From assembly GCA_934249275.1 (NCBI GenBank), contig CAKQKT010000032.1, positions 1-17,662 of the forward strand: a stretch of DNA of 17,662 nt, written 5' to 3'. A program made the translations under genes and the position numbers. The stretch comes from an uncultured Sutterella sp. Its GTDB lineage: Bacteria > Pseudomonadota > Gammaproteobacteria > Burkholderiales > Burkholderiaceae_F. Numbering within the stretch: position 1 is the first letter of the stretch; the number at the start of each line of letters is the position of its first letter. A model generated the notes under the pieces. That model saw only the letters and a list, made by a program, of their open reading frames with translations, did no database searches and was not told the DNA's origin. Positions 15,446-17,662 of the stretch are shown one piece after another.

Positions 15446-17457
15446 TTGGAGGCACCTTCGTCAGGAAGCGCATCGGCCACAAGTTCGGCGATGTCGGCAA
15501 CCTTCACGGATTCGGCATCAGGAGCAACAGCCTTGGCGCTTTCGAGCATTGTGAGACAGTGCGGGCAGGCGACGGCAATTGTGTCGGTTCCTGTTGCGCG
15601 CAGATCTTTCAGGCGAATGATGTTGACGGCATTCGAACCATGTCTGTCAATCCACATCTGACCGCCGCCGGCGCCGCAGCAGAGCGTGCGTTCAGCAGAC
15701 TCGGCGGGAAGCTTGAGTTCCGAGCAGACGGATTTGAGAACGTCGCGGGGTTCATTGACAATGCCGTTGATGCGGGCGAGATAGCAGGGATCGTGATAGA
15801 CAGCGCAGAGTCCTTCGGTTTGGACTGCGGGAAGACGGCCGGCCTTGATGAGCTCGTCAATGAAGACTGTGTGGCTGACGACTGGCCAATGGAAGTCTTC
15901 GAAAGTCGGATATTCGTTTTTGAGCGTATTAAAGCAGTGCGGACAGGCCGTCAGAATGCGGTCGAAGTCGTACTGAGCAAAGTTTCCGATATTTTCCTGT
16001 GCGGCTGTCTGATAAAGATATTCTTCACCAAGACGGCGGGCAAATTCACCGTGGCAGCGCTCTTCGGCCATGACGGCGAAGTTGACGCCGGCCGCATGGA
16101 GGATTCGAACCATGCTTCGGGCTATCTTTCGAGCGCGACGGTCATAGCTTGCTGCGCATCCAACCCAATAAAGGACGTCGTAATGAACGCCGGATTCAGC
16201 GACGGGAATGTCAAGGTCCTTCGCCCAGTCCAGGCGTTCATAGGGATCCAAGCCCCAGGGGTTCCCGACTGAGGCGGTGTTTTCGAGTGCATTGGCTACG
16301 CCTTCGGGGAACTCGCCTTGTTCAAGTGCAAGATGCCGGCGCATGTTGACGATGATTTCCGGAAGGCTGATGCCGGCCGGACAGGCGCGTGCGCAGGCGC
16401 CGCAGGTGGTGCATGACCAAAGAGCGTCACGCGAAACGGTAGCCTCAAGAGTGGGAAGAGAATCGAGGGTTTCAGCCGTTTCCTCCATGTGCATGCGATT
16501 GCGCAAGGACACGATCAAGGCGCGTGGGTCAAGCGGAGTACCGGCGCGTACGGCGGGACAGGCATTGGTGCATCGGCCGCATTCAGTGCAGGCGTCGAAG
16601 GCTGTGCGTTCGCGCGTAGTGAACTGCTCAAAAGCGGAAATGCCGAAAGTTTCCTGTTCTTCGATGTCATCAATTTTGTGAAGAAGTCCGGCAGGCTTGT
16701 CTTCGCACGTGAAAAGTCCGGAAGGCGTTCGATAAACGTGTGCGTAATAAGTGAACGGGACTGAGGCGATAAAGGCAAGAGAAGAAATCCCGTGAACGGT
16801 CCAGATCCAGGTATGAAAAGTGCGGAGTCCCGTTTCCGTCAGGCCGCAAGCTGAAAGAATCTGGGCAACAAGATGTCCGACGGGTGAATAGGCGGACCAT
16901 GCCGGCATGGTGGCGGCAAGACGGATGCCTTCGACGAGGAAGCCGGTAAGCACGATGAAGGCCAGCGACAGATAGGCGCATGCGAAGCGGCTGTTACGCG
17001 GAAGCCCGGAATTGCCAGACCAACGGCGGATGGCTCCCAGTGCGAGCGTAATCAGGACGGCAACGCCGGCACAGTCGAGGACGAACTTGTAGACAAGGTA
17101 GAGCTTGCCCCGCAAAAACTGGGTCTCGAAGACGTAATGACCGACGTCCCAGTCAAGCGTGGCGAGAGCGGTGCCGCAGAAGAGGAGAAAGAATCCCCAG
17201 GCGAGTATGGCATGAAGACGACCGGCATTGGTCTCGCGAATTTTCTTCTGAGTGAAGATGGCGGCGGCAACGGTGAGAAGGCGTGCATTTTTGTCTTTGA
17301 CGGGATACGGATCTTCAGCGCCGCGCAGCCACAGGCGGCGGTTGCGCACAATGCCGGCAATGAGGAGCGCAACTGCGGCGATGCCGAGTATGTAAACGCC
17401 GATTTCACCCCAAACGGGTACGTTCCAGAAAGCCGGGCGGATGGGAAGGTCGGTCAT
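15442..17457 (-). CDS. Membrane cytochrome b/iron-sulfur oxidoreductase, HdrD-like (EtfAB:quinone oxidoreductase-like)
   Basis: This 671-residue inner-membrane electron carrier has an N-terminal NarI-like cytochrome b region with about five membrane helices (roughly 17-37, 85-103, 120-145, 160-180, 215-240). Candidate heme ligands are His82, His215, His222 and His240. Two 4Fe-4S motifs follow: Cys290/293/296/300 and Cys349/352/355/359. Two CCG-type repeats come next. The first has Cys434, C468-His-Gly in place of CCG, and Cys505/508. The second is complete, with Cys558, Cys593-Cys594-Gly and Cys631/634. This domain order matches the FadF/EMO family, which passes electrons from reduced EtfAB to the quinone pool. 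No etf or acyl-CoA dehydrogenase gene lies in the window, so the partner is inferred. GlpC/HdrD relatives and DgcB are alternatives. DgcB-type wording is less similar, and GlpC lacks the cytochrome domain. The ATG at 17457 has no Shine-Dalgarno. Confidence 0.85.
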   Translation of the reverse strand: MTDLPIRPAFWNVPVWGEIGVYILGIAAVALLIAGIVRNRRLWLRGAEDPYPVKDKNARLLTVAAAIFTQKKIRETNAGRLHAILAWGFFLLFCGTALATLDWDVGHYVFETQFLRGKLYLVYKFVLDCAGVAVLITLALGAIRRWSGNSGLPRNSRFACAYLSLAFIVLTGFLVEGIRLAATMPAWSAYSPVGHLVAQILSACGLTETGLRTFHTWIWTVHGISSLAFIASVPFTYYAHVYRTPSGLFTCEDKPAGLLHKIDDIEEQETFGISAFEQFTTRERTAFDACTECGRCTNACPAVRAGTPLDPRALIVSLRNRMHMEETAETLDSLPTLEATVSRDALWSCTTCGACARACPAGISLPEIIVNMRRHLALEQGEFPEGVANALENTASVGNPWGLDPYERLDWAKDLDIPVAESGVHYDVLYWVGCAASYDRRARKIARSMVRILHAAGVNFAVMAEERCHGEFARRLGEEYLYQTAAQENIGNFAQYDFDRILTACPHCFNTLKNEYPTFEDFHWPVVSHTVFIDELIKAGRLPAVQTEGLCAVYHDPCYLARINGIVNEPRDVLKSVCSELKLPAESAERTLCCGAGGGQMWIDRHGSNAVNIIRLKDLRATGTDTIAVACPHCLTMLESAKAVAPDAESVKVADIAELVADALPDEGASK

Positions 17458-17495
17458 GGGAGACTTGGAAAAAAAGGTTGATGACAGAGGGCGTC

Positions 17496-17501
17496 ATTGT
17501 A
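17496..17501 (-). promoter_or_regulatory. Possible -10 box of the oxidoreductase/IclR operon
   Basis: TACAAT on the minus strand is 38 nt before the oxidoreductase ATG and directly after the hairpin at 17511-17543. There is no good -35 (TTGCGG is 20 bp away, inside the hairpin). Confidence 0.35.
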
Positions 17502-17502
17502 C

Positions 17503-17543
17503 TAAAAAGACGGGAGGCTTTCCGCAATGCGGAAAACCTCCCG
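17503..17543 (-). terminator. Terminator-like hairpin upstream of the oxidoreductase
   Basis: CGGGAGG (17511-17517) pairs with CCTCCCG (17537-17543), and TTCCGC (17520-17525) pairs with GCGGAA (17529-17534), around an AAT loop. On the minus strand it runs into TCTTTTTAG. It either ends a transcript entering from beyond the right edge or acts as an attenuator in the operon's leader. Confidence 0.7.
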
Positions 17544-17559
17544 GTTGCTACATCATATC

Positions 17560-17572
17560 TCAAATGATTTGA
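17560..17572. promoter_or_regulatory. Perfect 13-bp palindrome, candidate operator
   Basis: TCAAATGATTTGA has 6-bp arms around one central base. It lies upstream of the oxidoreductase/IclR operon. IclR-family operators are often short dyads of this kind, but the site is not tied to any protein here. Confidence 0.4.
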
Positions 17573-17613
17573 CGGTAGCGAATCATGCAGGGCGAACGCT
17601 TACACATTTAGAC

Positions 17614-17643
17614 TTGACAAACGATCATTCCTATAAATCATAA
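17614..17643 (+). promoter_or_regulatory. Possible rightward promoter at the window edge
   Basis: A consensus -35 TTGACA (17614-17619) is followed after 18 bp by TCATAA (17638-17643). It would drive a plus-strand gene beyond the right edge. The -10 match is weak. TATAAA at 17632 is only 12 bp away. Confidence 0.35.
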
Positions 17644-17647
17644 GAAT
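17627..17647. promoter_or_regulatory. 21-bp imperfect dyad overlapping the possible rightward promoter
   Basis: ATTCCTAT (17627-17634) and ATAAGAAT (17640-17647) are inverted copies with one mismatch around a 5-nt centre. It covers the likely -10 region of the edge promoter, as an operator would. Confidence 0.35.
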
Positions 17648-17662
17648 GGCAACTATTTAGCT

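Noticed and set aside
15364..16272. 302-codon plus-strand frame antisense to the Fe-S oxidoreductase and IclR gene
   Set aside because: It is a shadow of two well-supported genes, one of which carries all the cysteine motifs.

Overview
The window looks like a chromosomal segment from a betaproteobacterium. Burkholderiales, possibly a Sutterellaceae-type gut lineage, is my best guess. The basis is the style of the proteins (a PbpG with a Lys/Arg-rich linker, a DUF3418-type HrpA, YggX, a FixJ-type two-component pair), a fairly GC-rich composition and short intergenic gaps. The family name is an inference from protein style and was not tested against any database.

Layout, left to right. (1) Positions 1-347 hold the 3' end of an unrecognised, AT-richer plus-strand gene cut by the window edge. 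An AT-rich spacer with a minus-strand terminator follows. (2) Minus strand, read right to left: folD (methylene-THF dehydrogenase/cyclohydrolase), prlC (oligopeptidase A) and xth (exonuclease III). folD and prlC are 17 nt apart. prlC and xth are separated by a long near-perfect hairpin. (3) Minus strand: a membrane PAS/PAS histidine kinase followed 38 nt later by a FixJ/NarL-type response regulator, closed by a terminator at 4501-4532. (4) Divergent from the kinase: rpiA (+), convergent with yggX (-), with a shared bidirectional terminator between them. (5) Divergent from yggX: the large RNA helicase hrpA (+), then pbpG (+), a periplasmic D-Ala-D-Ala endopeptidase. A strong bidirectional terminator ends pbpG and the opposing operon. 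(6) Minus strand: a membrane iron-sulfur oxidoreductase (NarI-like cytochrome b domain, two 4Fe-4S motifs, HdrD-like CCG domain), overlapping by ATGA an IclR-family regulator. The right-hand 200 nt hold palindromes, a terminator-like hairpin and possible promoters.

Most genes are housekeeping: folate C1 metabolism, peptide turnover, DNA repair, pentose phosphate pathway, Fe-S/oxidative protection, RNA helicase and peptidoglycan remodelling. The two parts with unknown biology are the kinase/regulator pair, which has no target gene in view, and the Fe-S oxidoreductase/IclR operon, which resembles the EtfAB:quinone oxidoreductases that feed acyl-CoA-derived electrons to the quinone pool. I saw no CRISPR array, tRNA, rRNA, insertion sequence, phage gene or defence cassette. 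I do not see a convincing wholly new system. The most interesting part is the oxidoreductase/IclR operon with its structured leader.
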